Assembly (NCBI GenBank): GCA_025055455.1
Contig: JANWXD010000011.1
Coordinates: 1 to 64,000 of the forward strand
From: Bryobacteraceae bacterium
GTDB lineage: Bacteria; Acidobacteriota; Terriglobia; Bryobacterales; Bryobacteraceae
Reading direction: 5' to 3'
DNA: 64,000 bases
The position numbers and the translations under genes are program-made. Of the stretch, positions 62,907 to 64,000 are shown in pieces (the first letter of the stretch is position 1; each line of letters starts with the position of its first letter). Under the pieces are notes generated by a model. That model did not search any database. It was given only the letters and a program-made list of their open reading frames with translations, and had not been told where the DNA came from.

Positions 62907-63351
62907 GCAGCGTCCTTTCCAGAATCTCCAGCACGGCGCGGTCACGGGGACGGCCCGCCGCGCGCTTGCTCCGCACGATGTCGGCCAAGTCCGCCACCAG
63001 CAACTGGTAGCCGTCGAAGTCGATCCGGCTTGCGCGGCGGCGTAGGCTCGCCAGCGAAGTCACGCCGTGAATCGTGGCCATGAAGTCCACCTGAAGCGAA
63101 TCTTCGTCCCGCACCAGACGGATCAGGTCCGAGGCTGGGTAATAGGGCTTCAACAGTACGGCCCCGAGTGTCTTAGCGATCGCTTTCAGCTTGCGCTGGT
63201 TGGCGGGAGTCTTGCGATAGAAAAAATCGAAGTCCACCGTGGTGACGGGCGCGCCTTGCAGAGCCGCCGCTGCGTTACCGATCAACACGGCCTCCAGGCG
63301 ATGCTCCTGAAGCACCCTCGCGAGCAAGGCTAGCACCGGCCGCGCATCCAT
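62872..63351 (-). CDS. Nucleotidyltransferase-fold protein (AbiEii/DUF6036-like)
   Basis: A 159-residue protein with a minimal nucleotidyltransferase core: LEAVLIGNAAAALQG (the G[GN] loop), TTVDFDFFY supplying two catalytic aspartates, and LQVDFMATIHG with the third. LVADLADIVRSKRAAGRPRD follows, as in AbiEii- or MNT-like proteins. Such enzymes move NMP groups onto tRNA or proteins and often act in toxin-antitoxin systems. The start is ATG 63351 (GGAAG upstream) or 63363. It overlaps the small basic gene that follows. Confidence 0.75.
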   Translation of the reverse strand: MDARPVLALLARVLQEHRLEAVLIGNAAAALQGAPVTTVDFDFFYRKTPANQRKLKAIAKTLGAVLLKPYYPASDLIRLVRDEDSLQVDFMATIHGVTSLASLRRRASRIDFDGYQLLVADLADIVRSKRAAGRPRDRAVLEILERTLREKKQIQAEKA

Positions 63352-63436
63352 CGGAACTTCCATTCTAGTTCCGGCCCGCGAGCCGGGCGGCCACGGCGGC
63401 AAACCAGCGGGGCGCCGCTCCGCGGAATCGGTCATT

Positions 63437-64000
63437 TCACGCCCGGGAATTTCCTCCCCCCGCCAGCACGCTCCGGTGCCGCCCGAACAGCACATAAATC
63501 AGCAGACCGATGAGCAGCCACACCAGGAAGCGCACCCAGGTCTCGAGCGGCAGGCTGAGCATCAACAACACGCAGCTCAGGATGGAGGCCAGCGGCAGCC
63601 AGGGACATAACGGCACGCGAAAGGCCCGCGGCCGGTGTGGCTGACGTCGCCTCAGGACGATCACTCCCGCCGAGACGAGCACGAACGCAAAAAGGGTCCC
63701 AATATTCGCCAGGTCCGCAAAGGTCCCGATATCCCAAATGCCGGCCGGGATGCCCACGAACAGGCCGGCGATCCAGGTGCTGACGTGCGGCGTGCGGTGC
63801 ACGGGGTGGACTCTGGAGAAAGCCGCGGGCAGCAAGCCGTCTCGCGACATGGCGAACCACACCCGCGCCTGCCCGTATTGAAACACGAGCAGCGAGGAGA
63901 CCATGCCGAGGAGGGCGCCGATGCTGACCCAGCGGCGGACGTTTTCCAGGCCCAATTCCTTCAGGGCGTTGGCCACGGGCGCGGCGTTGTTCAAGGTGCG
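63437..64000 (-). CDS. Amino acid permease (APC superfamily), C-terminal part
   Basis: The frame is open to the window edge; about 187 residues are visible with some five membrane segments (VSIGALLGMVSSLLVFQYG, LANIGTLFAFVLVSAGVIVL, WLPLASILSCVLLMLSL, VRFLVWLLIGLLIYVLF). FAMSRDGLLPAAFSRVHPVHRTPH is the typical APC loop of cationic amino acid transporters. The substrate cannot be set from this part. It ends 74-86 bp before the nucleotidyltransferase start. Confidence 0.85.
   Translation of the reverse strand, partial: RTLNNAAPVANALKELGLENVRRWVSIGALLGMVSSLLVFQYGQARVWFAMSRDGLLPAAFSRVHPVHRTPHVSTWIAGLFVGIPAGIWDIGTFADLANIGTLFAFVLVSAGVIVLRRRQPHRPRAFRVPLCPWLPLASILSCVLLMLSLPLETWVRFLVWLLIGLLIYVLFGRHRSVLAGGGNSRA

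Overview
The window is GC-rich, densely coding bacterial chromosome. It reads as an Acidobacterium, probably of the Bryobacter/Solibacter type. Pointers are two very large Oar-like TonB-dependent outer-membrane proteins with an N-terminal carboxypeptidase-regulatory-like domain, several secreted TPR proteins, a GH127 enzyme, a BamA-SurA-TamB envelope block and a System I cytochrome c maturation operon. This placement is inferred from gene content and no 16S is present. There is no prophage, IS element, integrase or CRISPR array.

Layout. 1-5.3 kb: acyltransferase tail, dienelactone-hydrolase-like protein, crotonase without the usual catalytic glutamates, a vapBC-type pair with operator-like palindromes, a frameshifted beta-barrel gene and an NCS1 permease. 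5.5-14.4 kb: GH127 glycosidase, amidase with a tiny Tat-signal-like partner, AlaC-like aminotransferase, an RsbW/RsbV/degenerate response regulator module, an efflux adaptor and a hypothetical. 14.6-22.5 kb: an Oar-like receptor divergent from four overlapping TPR genes, with a palindrome over the shared promoter. 22.5-27.3 kb: CNNM/CorC protein, penicillin acylase, ThiF/MoeB-type E1 enzyme. 27.3-35.6 kb: BamA-like, SurA-like, TamB and Pcm in one overlapping operon.

35.7-40.9 kb is a branched-chain amino acid operon on the minus strand, read ilvB-ilvN-ilvC-cimA. A sigma70-like promoter, a 31-codon leader peptide with nine consecutive Val/Ile/Leu codons, mutually exclusive hairpins and a U-tract terminator precede it. 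This is a complete classical transcription attenuator and the most striking regulatory structure in the window. 41-46.4 kb: secreted matrixin-type metalloprotease with a small secreted partner, Gfo/Idh/MocA dehydrogenase and a sugar isomerase. 46.5-50.1 kb: PdxR-type regulator with pdxS and pdxT (pyridoxal phosphate synthesis), a low-molecular-weight phosphatase and tRNA-Leu(CAG).

50.1-58.1 kb is a ccm operon on the minus strand: ccmE, ccmF, ccmH, two accessory genes, ccmA, ccmB, ccmC, ccmD, then an enolase-superfamily sugar-acid dehydratase coupled to ccmD. Its CcmE has the Cys-x3-Tyr heme site instead of the usual His, yet a CcmH-like gene is present. 58.1-64 kb: methyltransferase, a second Oar-like receptor with a near-consensus promoter, a small-protein/nucleotidyltransferase pair and the C-terminal part of an amino acid permease.
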